Made by a program: the position numbers and the translations under genes. Positions 49,622 through 64,000 of a stretch of DNA of 64,000 bases are shown here, piece after piece. The notes under the pieces are model-generated. The model saw nothing but the letters and a program-made list of their open reading frames with translations. It was not told where the DNA came from and did no database searches. The DNA is taken from NCBI GenBank assembly GCA_021397835.1, contig JAJFZO010000191.1:2795001-2859000 (forward strand). Reading direction: 5' to 3'. This stretch comes from Moringa oleifera (taxonomy: Eukaryota; Streptophyta; Magnoliopsida; Brassicales; Moringaceae). How positions within the stretch are numbered: the stretch's first letter is position 1; each line of letters opens with the position of its first letter.

Positions 49622-51966
49622 CTCCTGCCAAAAGCCGCAGATTCACTGTAGCAGAAAACGGAAAACACCGTCGGTGCAACACCTTATGCCGCGTTTGGGA
49701 CCTTTTTTGCCTTTTCATTTTCATCCAGTAAACCCCTCCAGGCGGCAACTGCTTGGGCCGTCACCGCCATTCGTCCAGTTAACCACACAGCACACGTGGC
49801 ACTCAGTTAGCCGCCAACAGTTCTTCCCTCCTTCCACCAACTCCAAAACTGGGCCGTACTAACCTACCCGGCCCACAGAATTGAGACCCACATTAAGTAG
49901 GACCACGGTTCAGTCAAACTTGACGGTGGTGGTGGTGGCGGCTCTGTTCACTGAGCCACTGTTCCAAGGGTTCAGTCAAAGTGGTAAGACATCACTTGAC
50001 GTTTTATTATTATTGTTTTTTGTCTGATAAGTAAAACCCAAATAGATTTTCCAGGTCAGCAGCAGGTGAGACCCACAGAACTGAGACCTGAGTGATTGCT
50101 TTGTTCCTGTTCTTTCCAACTTTGAAGAATAAAAGTTTTGAAGTACTCTTCCTATGGCTTCCTCCCTTGGCCCCCACCGGACCGAACTCGAAAAGCAGAG
50201 GTTCCTGAATCCTGAGAGCTTATGCAAGTAGACAAGGTTGTCGTCTTCCAGGGAGGCTTTGCTTGAATTGGCTCACAAGAAGATCTCGAGGTCTCTATTT
50301 CAGTTTTCTTATCAGGATGGCCTGTAAAGGTACTGGCTGTTCAACACTGGGAGAAAATTCAATTCGGATATGTTTTGCAGTGTTTTTTTGCCAGATCTCA
50401 CGTGATGTTTCATCCACGAACAACCTTCTTCCTCCATCTACATAGCATCAAAGTATCATATGGTTTGTTGGTCACACCAACTCAAAAATAATTTTTTAAT
50501 AAATATGTACATAAAAAATGATTTATATTTACTTTTTAATTTAAATTTATTTGTATAAAAATTGATTAAATATCTTCAAATTTTAAACTTTTTAACAATT
50601 TGTGAAATGAACTAAATTAAAATATGATATATATATATGTGTATATAATCAACTCACTTAATACAAAATAAAAGATCACTGAAATTAATTGGTGGAGTTA
50701 AGTCTGTGTTTCTGAAACAAACACGGAATGAAACTTGATTCTTCGGCAATGTCATTTGTTTAATGTCTAGGTTGTCTGCTTCACTGACAAAAATTCATGA
50801 TGAATTTTATAACAGTGTGAAGCTTTCAAAGTACATTGCATCTCTTTTTTGGATCAAAATTTATTATATTAATATAAAATATAAAAACTAAATAAATAAA
50901 TTTGTTAAATTATTATGTATCAGTATTTCATAAAAATTTAATATAATTTAGATCAATAAATATTTTAAATTTCTGTTTTCTCAATCATATAAAAGATCAT
51001 TCATGTGGTCGCCAATAATAGCACTTAAGTTGTAGAGTTTTAGAGTAATTAAGTAATCTAATCCAACTCTGATCCCTATACAGCTTTTGATAAAGATACC
51101 ATATTCAAAATTTTCAAAAGCATATAAGATAAGATGAACAAGATAAGTTTTATCTGCAGGCAGATTGTTAATTATTGGCCTGCAAGGTGGATTTTTTTTG
51201 TTTTTTTTTTTAATTCAAAGGGTTGGCATAGGATTCTAATCCCTCTGCCCACATCAGTTTTTGTCTCTTTTCCTTCCTGAGTTTTATCAGGAAATAACGA
51301 CACAGAAGGTTAGCCTCCCACTGTCCTAAGACTCCGACGTGGGTAACCGTGAGGGACTGAGCCAGTGAGCCTCCAGGCTGAAGAGGGAATGATCGCGGAG
51401 ACCCGAAAGGGCAGTGGCCAGTGGGTCGAGTACTGGAGATGGGTTTGTGGGGATCCGCTCGTTCTCAGCCAATCAATCGGGCCTCCAAAGCATCCGTGCG
51501 GCTTCTTCTTTCTTGCCCTTGAAAAAGGATTTAGCTTTACTTTCTCGTTGTTGACAACTTTTAGCTTGGATGTTGACTTGCATGTAGGAGTACTTACGCA
51601 TGTAGATGAACGCATGAACATGAACATGAACATGGCCACGAGGAAAGAGAGAAAGAGAAAGAAAAAAGCCGAGAAAGTACAGCAGCCATGAAAGAAAACC
51701 CAGATCAGATTGAAATACCTAGCTTCAAAGATGGAAACTTTAAACCCAGGAAAGAACGAGAGAGAAAACCCAGATCAGGTTGCAATACCTAGCTTCAAAG
51801 ATGGAAACTTCAGAAAGAGAGAGAAAACCCAGAGATAAATATGGAGATCATGAAGGAAAAATGCCATTTTTATTTATTTGTAGTTAAAGACCATGTACAT
51901 GAGGTCCTGAAACTAGTAGTACAAAAGAGAAGGAGAGGCCAAAAAAGCCGAGCTCCTGTCTTGAGA
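49622..51966. other. Spacer between F-box gene promoter and SMR 3' flank
   Basis: 49622-49860 is the F-box promoter with a G-box at 49793-49798. 50450-51000 is AT-rich. 51694-51810 has a direct duplication. No recognisable gene in about 2.3 kb. Confidence 0.55.
51694..51810. repeat. 47-bp direct repeat downstream of SMR
   Basis: GAAAACCCAGATCAG...GATGGAAACTT occurs at 51694-51740 and 51764-51810 (70-base period, two differences). A third fragment, GAAAACCCAGA, lies near 51822. Confidence 0.88.
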
Positions 51967-52281
51967 TCAATTAACCCTCTCAACATGGCGTATAAACACA
52001 GTTTCCAAATCCGGGGGATTCAAGAACTCCCTAACGCCACTGTAATTGCATTTTGAAGCAGATTTTCTCTTCTTGGGAGCAGGCGGGCATGTCCATATAG
52101 GCGGAATTCTGGCCTCCTCCGCCGTCGGCGTCGAACACTCCTGATCTCCATCCCGCTCCTTCTCCACCGGCTTCGTGAATATCGGCTTCAACGGAGCTCG
52201 TAACGGAATTCCAGCAATGACCCATCTTTTACCCTCTGATTCTAACCCACTATCAACTTGAGACTTCCCTGAAAATCCCAT
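51967..52281 (-). CDS. SIAMESE-related CDK inhibitor, SMR6/SMR8-like
   Basis: Intronless 104-aa protein. The N-terminal [20 protein letters not shown] and [14 protein letters not shown] mark the SMR6/SMR8 branch. The shared SMR core is at residues 51-73 ([20 protein letters not shown], then KRK). The C-terminal cyclin/CDK-binding-like motif [13 protein letters not shown] is at 84-96. SMR proteins bind CDK-cyclin complexes in the nucleus, restrain mitotic entry and promote endoreduplication, often under stress. KKRK (70-73) may act as the nuclear localisation signal. An E2F-like site lies 540 bases upstream of the start codon. From memory, Arabidopsis SMR8 (At1g10690) sits next to PRS3 (At1g10700), whose homologue lies 7.6 kb away here. 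Confidence 0.93.
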   Translation of the reverse strand: MGFSGKSQVDSGLESEGKRWVIAGIPLRAPLKPIFTKPVEKERDGDQECSTPTAEEARIPPIWTCPPAPKKRKSASKCNYSGVREFLNPPDLETVFIRHVERVN

Positions 52282-53658
52282 ATCTTTGGATCAAACCAAG
52301 CCAAACTTTCAAGGGTATTATAGAAGAGAGCAAAGAACAAAGGAATAAAGGAGACAGAATAAAGACGGGTTATTTTTTTCTTTAAATATCTCCTTTCACT
52401 TTATATTTTTTTCCGGCTCAGAGATTGGTAGAGGATCAAGTGAAACCAGAAGGAAAGTGTCACCAAAAGCGAAAGAGAAAGTGAAAAATTGGAAGAAAAG
52501 GCGATTTGGGTTTCCTTTCCTCAGCGAAAAGACGAAGGAGAGAGGCTTCAGGAGGTGAGGGGACACACACAGACACAGACGATATGAGAAGAAAAGTGAA
52601 GAAAACGGGAAGAGGCTTTTTAAATACGTGGACGCCGAAGAGGAGTAATGTTGGGTTTATATCTGTCAGATACTGAGAGAGACACAAAAAGGGAACCCGA
52701 GGAAGCTCGTGACATAAGCTAAGTCGTTAGATCAAGCGATACTCAATTAATAATTAACAACTGAAGATGACTGCCCGTCTGAAAAAAAATTGCTGACCGC
52801 GGGCAGGATTGACTTTTAATTTTCGCGCCAAACTTTCGGAGGCTCTATTGTTGGGATCATAACCCCTACTTAAAAAATCCATTTGCTTTAATTACCAATA
52901 ATACTCATTTATTGATTTTCCATTTTTTTCTCTTTTTTTATTATAAAAAAATACTACTTTTGAGTGAAGATAATTTAATACTCTGATGAATACCTGAAAC
53001 GTCAGGTTTTTTAGGATAAAAATTGTTTTCATGATGTGGAGCGAATTTTTATTTAAAAAATAAAAATATATTTTTAAATTATTATATTTATATAATAAAA
53101 ATAAATGTAAAAAATTATAATTATTAATTTTACTAAATTAACAAATATTATTGTCTTCCAAAAACTTAACACAGTTTAAATTAAGATGCTCCGATGGCGT
53201 ATAATTCAGAGGCTAAAGTGTAATTCAGAGGGGCAGACAGAGCAGACCCTGGGAAGTGGGAAGGGCAATAGTCCTAAAATTTAAAGGATTTACAATGTAA
53301 TCTGGCCAGAGGAAACTTTTCTCTGGATCTGTGAACAAGCCATGTGGAAGACAAGACTAATCATGAACAGGCAGAGGCAAGATTCCACATGGGAATTCAT
53401 GGGCTGTACTCAACATTCTAACACCATTTGGTCACATCCAGATTGTGACCACAGCAAGAACATCTCAGACTCAGCAAACACAGAGATTCAGAAGATACAA
53501 TTTATTTTTCCATGGGAAAATGCAGAGAAAATTTAGGGAATTGTTTAATGCTGTGAAGTTTACAGGCCATGAAGAAATCAAGTTCAGAAAATTTTAGTGA
53601 AATGTTGCTGATAGCCAAGCAATGTATAGTACAAATGAGGAAAGTGAAGCAGCATCCT
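52282..53658. other. SMR promoter and 3' flank of the aminotransferase gene
   Basis: From 52282 to about 52850 is SMR promoter/leader, rich in GA tracts, ending with an E2F-like site. 52860-53160 is AT-rich spacer. 53200-53658 probably carries the aminotransferase 3' UTR. No other gene recognised. Confidence 0.55.
52821..52832. promoter_or_regulatory. Canonical E2F-like site upstream of SMR
   Basis: TTTCGCGCCAAA, a full match to the plant E2F/DP consensus (TTTSSCGC) readable from both sides, 540 bases 5' of the SMR start codon. Function is inferred from sequence only. Confidence 0.65.
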
Positions 53659-57121
<3,463 letters not shown>

Positions 57122-57201
57122 GCTGGACTAACTCTTTTCTTACAATTGTCAGCCAGTACAAGTAAGAGGTACAACAGCTACTTATGAACTCAGTTCCTAG
57201 C

Positions 57202-58071
57202 CTGAAACAGATGTAACATGAGATCAGCAGCAAGCCCAAGAAAGCAAGAAATGACAGAGAGACTAAAGACATCAAGAACGAAGATCTACACCAGGCCTTT
57301 TACCAAAACAAAATGATTGATAATTCACACAACATTCGATTTTGAAATCTAACCAAAATTAAAAGGATGACCAAGACCATCAGGTAAATTAACTTTTTTA
57401 ACATCATCAAGTCCTGCAGTAATGTAATTTTTAAAATCCATTGGTGATTATCTCATCTATATCAGGAAGATGACTTGGGTCCAGATAGAAACTCATAAAC
57501 TTGAAAGCACTAATTTATCGAAGTTCAAATTGCAAAACTCTACCAGGTAAAATGAAAAAACAGCATGACAAAAGACAAACGCAAGTAAGAGGCTTAGTTG
57601 TATAAGACAGCAACACTTGCAAGTGGGCACTATATCTATCCAATCTCAGGTCTGAAAGAGAACTAAGATCATACTTAGAGAATTACACAGGCGTAAGGAA
57701 ACTTCCAAGTGCAACCACAGACAGTACACTAGAAATCAAGCGCCGCAAACTATCATCAGCAATGATTTTCCTTGTGCCATCTTAGGAGAACTTGTTAACA
57801 ACAACAAAATCCTAATCGAATAAAAACAGGAGACTGACCAGCCATCTCCATCCACAAAATCATAGCCAAGGCTACGCGGCCAACGGTGTAAAAGAATTAA
57901 CTAAACCCATCTAGAATCTCAACACGCACCGAAAAAAATATCGAATCAGCACTCATTCAATAGTTTCCCAATATTAGGAGAAAACCCATTCGAACAGACA
58001 TCTGGAACGAGAATACCCCTTTCTAGATGGGATATTAGCATAGAATTATAGATGACAGCTTAAATAAGTAC
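57202..58071 (-). other. Leader (5' UTR) intron of the aminotransferase gene
   Basis: On the minus strand, donor CACAG/GTACTT at 58072/58071 and acceptor TTTCAG at 57207-57202. They leave an 80-nt second leader exon (57201-57122) before the ATG. The region between has no coding potential. Both splice signals are good; use is inferred without transcript data. Confidence 0.6.
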
Positions 58072-58072
58072 C

Positions 58073-59839
58073 TGTGAACTCAGCGGGGAGTTTGCTTGAG
58101 GAAGGGTAGCCTTGTGGGCTCACTCGCGGTCGAGCCCAAGAAGTGCACTGCTGAGGCGCGCAGAGAGAGAAACCGCACGAAGTTATTTGAGAATGTGAGT
58201 ATGTCTTTCAGCTGCAAATCTGGACCCCTTTTGTCCCTCAAAGAAGATATAAGGGACACAAACGTGAATCACCAGAGCCACTGAAAAATAGAAGTGGATT
58301 ATTTGCAGCTCCCCTTTTATAATTAAGAGAAAGGGATAAAACCCATGCAAGAAGTGTGGTGTAGCTTCAAACTGTTGGTTCTCCCTAGATAATGAGACTT
58401 GTGTTGTGGCTGTTATTTCCTTTGGACACTCTACAGTATTGACCATTTTTCATCACTGTGGTGGTCATCAGAACAGAGCCAAATAAAGCACACTTTGTTA
58501 ATGCAAGGTTACAAAAGCTTGGCCCTTGGAGTTGGAGGCCCACCTGGATATTTGTTTTAGCTCATATGTTAATGATGGTGATAAGAGTAGTCATAAGATT
58601 ATCATCAAATTAATCATGATGGAATCCATTTAGGATGAAGATAAAGCATATTTTGAAAAGGTAACTTAAAAAAGTACAGAATGATGAAACAAGTTATTAG
58701 ATATAACTCACAAGAGAATCACCAAGCTCATTGCATAATTTAATGAGTTTGTTGATTAATTCATTAAGCAGGCTCCTCACAATACATTTATAATTGTTTA
58801 CTAATATTCTTTTTAAAAAATATAAATTTGTTTGAGTTAGTATGGTATTATCTCATTAAGCATATCCATTAACATTAATCATTGTTTATGTTCTCCCTTT
58901 CAATCTTATTAACCTATTCTTATGCCAGAATTAGGCTTCTACTAAGTGGGAAGACCAAAAAAAACCACAAAAGATTCAAACTTTATGAGGAAGACACGAC
59001 AAGCATTCAACATTGACACGAATATACTTTTCCTTGCTAAACATAATGAACAAAAGATGAGGTTAGGCCTACTAAACCACCAAGAACAAGAGTGGATTGG
59101 GTTTAATCTTACATAGCATTAGCTTGATTAACCGAAGGATCAGAGGGTAAATCGCTGTCTGCTATGTAGTCGTGGAAACAAACAAAGAAACAAACTTTGG
59201 TTTTGATCCCTGTTTGATTTTGCAATAAGTATGCTCTGTACCAGCCTGTGTACAAAAACTTAATTGGGCAAGTTCAGCACTAAACTAAGCAAAGTTGTGT
59301 TAAAATACTAACAGATTAAGACACAATCAAAGTCATTATCCCTAATTTAATAGTGCAACCATATTCCTGCCTGTTGCTGCTTAGGTTGTTGTATCAGGTC
59401 CAGCTCTCACTTCCTAATTATCTCTTCTGTGTAAGTTTTGAATTTGTCAACAGATTTGGTTACCAAATCAGAAACTAAGAAAACCCATTGTACAGATTTA
59501 GACAAGAGCATCTTATCAGAATCTGTTCGCTGTCCCCATAAAAGGCAGATTAAGAATTGAGAAAGCTTGCTTCATAGTTGCCAATGGGAGATACAGTGCA
59601 TCCACCCGCCTTGTAGAAAAGGAGCGATCCAAATTGTGTTAAAACGCCGTCGTTTGGTATCTAAGTCAGCCGCGCAAACAACAGTCTTCCACGTTCAACG
59701 GCCAGGGGCATTCTTGTAAAAGGGAAGATCATGGCCATCTTCTGCTGCCAACTCTGGTGCGTACAGACAGATTCCAGCACGTGCAGGAACCAACTTAAAT
59801 AGAAGCAGAGAGAAGACCAGAGAGGAGTGGGCCGCTAAA
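58073..59839. other. Divergent intergenic region, aminotransferase (-) and PRPP synthetase (+)
   Basis: About 1.8 kb between divergent transcription units. Near 59642-59659 is an ACGT-core element, AAACGCCGTCGTTTGGTA. A G-box CACGTG at 59778-59783 is 57 bases before the PRPP synthetase start. No gene seen in the AT-rich middle. Confidence 0.6.
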
Positions 59840-62736
59840 ATGGCGGCCGCTTCAACGGCAACACCGTCTCCGTATAAAGCCCTCACTGCCCCTTACTCAT
59901 CTCCTACCAGTTTCCTGAGAAGCTCATCATCATCATCTTCTTCTCGCCTCTTTCTCAAATTTAAATCGTTGACCGATAAAGGTAACTGTTACACCAGGTG
60001 GCAGATCAATAGCTTCGACAATCAGCAGCAAAATTGGAGCGTTGATTTCCTCTCGGGAAGTGATCCCATCCATCTGATGCACCCAAATTCTTCTCCTTCC
60101 TGTTCGATATCTATGGCCGCCTCTTCATCGGAATCAGCAGCCAAGACCGTGAAAAGGGTCTGCCTTTTCTACTGTGACGAGACCAAGGGTCTGGCCGAGA
60201 GAGTGGCTGCTGAGTCTGATGCCATTGAGCTCCGCAGCATCAACTGGAGGTAGTCTCGTCATTATCCATTTTCGAATGTTTTCATTTTAAAGCTTTGCTG
60301 GTTACTCTCAATTAGATCTCCAACTCTATTCACATCAATGAATCCTGCTTTCCAAATTGATCATGGGTTGTTCAATTGAGCCTCCAATGTGGGTCTAGAA
60401 ATTGCATTATGCATGACAAAATGTTTTGCTATATAATGGTATAGGACATTTGAAGATGGGTTCCCCAACTTATTCATCCCTAATGCTCCTGGCATTCGTG
60501 GGCAGCACGTAGCTTTTCTGGCCTCATTTAGTTCGCCTGGCGTGATCTTCGAGCAGCTTTCTGTTATCTATGCATTGCCAAAGCTGTTTATCTCCTCCTT
60601 CACCCTTGTTCTTCCCTTTTTCCCCACTGGCACTTCAGAGCGCATGGAGGAAGAAGGAGATGTTGCAACAGCTTTTACTCTTGCTAGGATCTTATCAAAC
60701 ATACCGACTTCCAGGGGAGGACCCACTAGCTTAGTGACCTTTGATATCCATGCCCTGCAGGTTCACATAAGATGTTTGTTAATCTTATTAAATGGTACCT
60801 TATCTGGTTCTTGAATGATTTTTTTTTGTTCCACAAGTATCTGATGATCTTGTTTTGTTCGGATTCAGGAGAGGTTCTACTTTGGTGATAATATATTGCC
60901 ATGCTTTGAGAGTGGCATACCTTTGCTCAAGAATAGGCTCCAAGAGCTTCCTGACTCTGACAATGTAAGCTTCTGCTTTCAATTTCTATACGATCCTGTC
61001 GAAATACTCGTGAAGTTAGTGATATGGTGAAGGCAACACACATGCAAAACCCTAAAGAAAAGGGTTCTGGAAATGCCTATTTGAAATTTTCATTTAATGT
61101 GCTTTTTCTTTCTGAAGGTACACTTAATTCAAGTGATTGTATTTCTTGAAATTGAATTAACTTGTCTTACCTGGGAGTTACTTAATCTTTCCTTCGGAAA
61201 AGCTCTCTTTATTTTGAGTATCTGAACTATTTTTTGTGAATTTTTCAGATATCCATTGCTTTCCCAGATGATGGTGCATGGAAACGGTTCCATAAGCAAC
61301 TGCAACATTTCCCGACGGTATATATATTACTTCTGAAGCAAGGATGTTCTGCTTGTCCAGTAAATCTGTTGAGTATGAACTAAGTTTGTTCCTAATTGTT
61401 AAATTCAAATCCCGAGGAGGATGAATCTTGCATTCATTAGTCAAATAAAAAAAAAAAGATTTTCTTTGCAGTATTTCACCTTGATTGCAGTATCTTCACA
61501 TTCTTACTGCATAATAGCTTTGCTTTACTGAGCATTTACTGTGCATTTAGCTGCTTACATAAGCTGTTACTCAATTTACATGCAGATTGTTTGTGCTAAA
61601 GTTCGGATTGGTGACCAACGTATTGTGCGTATCAAAGAGGGAGACCCTGAAGGACGACATGTTGTAATTGTTGATGATCTGGTTCAGTCAGGCGGAACTC
61701 TGATCGAATGCCAGGTTTGCAACCACAGACACATGATTCTGCATCTACTAATGAATCGTTAAATGTTTTTGAAATGTTGGTTTTTATTATAATATGTGGA
61801 ATACTCTTGATATCCAGTGAAAGTGACAATCACAAGGACACCTGTGAAATTTTGAACTTATTTGACTAGAAATTCTTTGATATAAAGTTATAAAGGACCT
61901 TCTGCTTCTCCCAGTATTGAGGCCCGATTAATGGAAGCTAGACCAATTCCCTGATACCCATTTAAACCAACCAAGTTTGATGGGAGCCCACAACTAAAGA
62001 CTGATTTTGTTGTTGGTTCACAAGGTTGTCTTTGAACTTCATTGTGCATCACTTCGATGTGAAAATTTGTATTGTATTGGTTTAGACGTACACTAATATA
62101 TGTGCTCTTCACTACCGAGTTCATTCTGTGTTTTTGGTAATGCAAAAGAAACTACAGAGTTGTATTTACTTGGGATATATGGACAAATCAATCATCTTTA
62201 TTAACAGTAAAAGTTTTGTTGGATCTGGACAGTTGACTCGCACTATGTGAATTTACATGCTTGTCTTTTCCCATCTTTTTTAGTATGTACTGTCTATAAT
62301 TTGGATTCTATACTTACTGTCTCATCATCTCTATTTTAGAGAGTGTTGGCTGCCCATGGAGCAGCAAAAGTAAGTGCTTATGTGACGCATGGGATTTTTC
62401 CTAAAAGGTCATGGCAACGCTTTGAGCATGACAAGGGAGGTACTGGAAGATGATTTTATTCCAATTCTATGAATTTTGTTATTACCATAGCCATGTGTTC
62501 TGTTTTTTGTACCTCTCTAGCTGTCTGATACAGTATGAATAATTAAATTTCTTCCAAGCGTGATTTTCTTATATGTTCTTTCCCTTTCCTTCCTTCATAC
62601 AGGGAATCCCGGGAACGGACTCACCTACTTCTGGATTACAGACTCGTGCCCGTTCACAGTGAAACAGGTGATAAACAAACCGCCATATGAAGTCCTTAGC
62701 CTTGCCAGTTCCATAGCAGCTAGTCTTCAGATATAA
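59840..62736 (+). CDS. PRS3: Ribose-phosphate pyrophosphokinase, class II, PRS3-like
   Basis: Seven exons: 59840-60249, 60445-60760, 60869-60964, 61249-61317, 61586-61714, 62340-62439, 62603-62736. They total 1254 nt (417 aa). The enzyme transfers pyrophosphate from ATP to ribose 5-phosphate, making PRPP for nucleotide, Trp and His synthesis. The Ser-rich N-terminus (about 90 residues) looks like a plastid or mitochondrial targeting peptide. The PRPP-binding loop [13 protein letters not shown] is at 323-335, and FDIHALQERFYF marks the catalytic region. The shorter flexible region and unusual sequence fit plant class II PRS (phosphate-independent; PRS3/PRS4) rather than class I. An internal Met at codon 92 (60113) in a good context could make a PRS4-sized cytosolic form. 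The neighbour downstream, an anthranilate-phosphoribosyltransferase-like gene, belongs to a PRPP-using family. Confidence 0.92.
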
Positions 62737-63568
62737 TCATACTGGTTTGGAATATCGTGATCAAGACTTATTTCAATGTCGCAAGTAATTCCTGAGGGCC
62801 TTCGATTTCATTCTTCTTTTTCTCAGATCTCCCTTGGTCACCCTATAGAGAATTTATGAGACTTGGAACTTTAAGGCGGCAGAATATTTTGGCTACATTG
62901 CCAACTTATCTTTTAATCTACATATTTACCTTTTTTTTTGGCTTGATGAAATAAAAATACGTAGACACCTAAATACTGGAATAGATCTACGATAGGCTTC
63001 TTTGGTAATGATTTGCATTTCTGCAGACTATACATTCATGCATAGTTCTGTGTTTCAGCTGGCTGCCTTGACCTAATCTATTGTAAAAATAAACAGATGT
63101 GGTTGCTATTTCTTCTTGTTTGGTGCAGAAAACAATAATTTCTGGAGACTCCACATCTCAGGGTGTATAATATGGAATATTTCTTAATAGTCTTCTACTG
63201 GCACCGCATTACCCTATCAGCTGTGTTGAATTTTGTGCCCTCAATGATGTTCTGTCCTTGCATTCTTGATCAATTGCTCTACATGCCCTTCAAGTTTTCA
63301 ATGTGTTCTCAGGCTCCCCTATGGCATCCAGGGCAAGGGACCTCATAAATGAAAAGACATTCTAGGAATGGCACAAATGATGTTTTCAATATAGAAATAT
63401 CTAATGACATCAACTCTTCAGCTGGTTTTACAAGCCACAAAATTTTAAACAATATCATTATAGTTTCCTATCCTGTCTCTTTATCAAAATGTTTATTGAC
63501 TCATCAACTATAAAACTTATGGAAGCTGAAAATTATGTATGGAAGGAAGCAAGCATCACCTGAAGCAA
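62737..63568. other. Convergent 3' spacer
   Basis: About 830 bases between two convergent stop codons, holding both 3' UTRs. Nothing else recognised. Confidence 0.6.
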
Positions 63569-63787
63569 CTAGACTTTGTGTGAGATCTTGATGTAATTTA
63601 AGAGCTTTTTAAGTGCCCTACCACTATCGATGGCCTCTCTGGCTCTATCCATGGCCACAGATACATCTTCAGCACCTTGACATCCAAGCAAGTGATCCAC
63701 CATTCCAGCATTCAAGACAATTCGGTCATATGCTGGTCCTTTTTCACCATGAAGTGCAGCTAAACCCAGCTCTATATTCTTTGAAAC
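63569..63787 (-). CDS. Anthranilate phosphoribosyltransferase-like protein, last exon (At1g70570-like)
   Basis: Final exon of a gene that continues beyond the window: acceptor CAG just before 63787, stop at 63569, giving the last 72 residues. The sequence NIELGLAALHGEKGPAYDRI, VLNAGMVDHLLGC and AREAIDSGRALKKLLNYI is the C-terminal helical end of the TrpD/glycosyltransferase family 3 fold. Classic TrpD catalyses anthranilate plus PRPP to phosphoribosylanthranilate in plastids. This branch (At1g70570) is a divergent TrpD-like protein and its activity is not established to my knowledge. 63788-64000 reads as intron; no other exon of this gene could be placed with confidence. Confidence 0.85.
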   Translation of the reverse strand, partial: VSKNIELGLAALHGEKGPAYDRIVLNAGMVDHLLGCQGAEDVSVAMDRAREAIDSGRALKKLLNYIKISHKV

Positions 63788-64000
63788 CTGCAATTGCCAA
63801 TAAAGTAGCTGTTTATTAGAGGGAGAAAAAACATACAAGTTACTGTGTTCGAGAGAGAGGGATCTTTCCAATAATGAGTTACAACATATTATCAATAATG
63901 CAAGTGTGGAATTATAAACCATAATTTTAATTGGATCCTGCACCTACAGAGCATGGCACTACACTAAGGTATGCTCAAAAGAATTTGAGGATGCACAACC

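Noticed and set aside
49052..49862. Plus-strand frames opposite F-box exon 1 and its promoter.
   Set aside because: Shadows of the real exon; no protein family recognised.

Overview
The window is nuclear DNA from a flowering plant. Genes are split by short GT-AG introns, intergenic DNA is AT-rich, and the products include plastid- and peroxisome-targeted proteins, a GT77 cell-wall glycosyltransferase, a SIAMESE-type CDK inhibitor and a cytosolic uL15/RPL27a protein. Gene content points to a core eudicot. The order is not the Arabidopsis order, so it is a different lineage; I cannot name the species. No prokaryotic operon, CRISPR array or intact transposon was seen.

Layout. 1-2315 (+): 3' part of a plastid phosphate transporter (PHT2;1). 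2937-3533 (-): small intronless PADRE/DUF4228 gene. 3824-7122 (-): RAY1-type GT77 arabinofuranosyltransferase. 7.1-8.9 kb: spacer with tandem duplications. 8895-17319 (-): 12-exon proline-rich/RS-like protein of the 'cyclin-related' type. 18014-24177 (-): plastid half-size ABC transporter (TAP1/ABCB26), 18 exons. 24.2-24.7 kb: bidirectional promoter. 24714-27038 (+): TPR membrane protein. 27638-28078 (+): ribosomal protein L27a. 30489-33739 (-): MATE transporter. 33.7-37.6 kb: AT-rich spacer. 37625-42016 (+): peroxisomal copper amine oxidase. 43170-44975 (+): ARO-type armadillo protein. 47334-49621 (-): F-box/Sel1 protein. 51967-52281 (-): SMR CDK inhibitor. 53659-57121 (-): peroxisomal glutamate:glyoxylate aminotransferase, with a leader intron. 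59840-62736 (+): class II ribose-phosphate pyrophosphokinase. 63569-end (-): last exon of an anthranilate-phosphoribosyltransferase-like gene.

Exon models were read by eye from splice sites and protein continuity. Every complete multi-exon model closes in frame. Two introns need GC donors (TAP1 and copper amine oxidase).

The genes are not one pathway. The striking feature is their order. From memory of Arabidopsis loci, it interleaves genes found there in separate segments: At1g70570-70630, At3g26570-26600, and At1g10690-10700, plus At2g42490. This looks like an unfractionated ancestral block. I found no convincing new biological system. The best leads are the interleaved block, the GC-AG introns, an E2F-like site upstream of the CDK inhibitor, an 18-bp element shared by two promoters, and a second in-frame start that could give the PRPP synthetase two locations.
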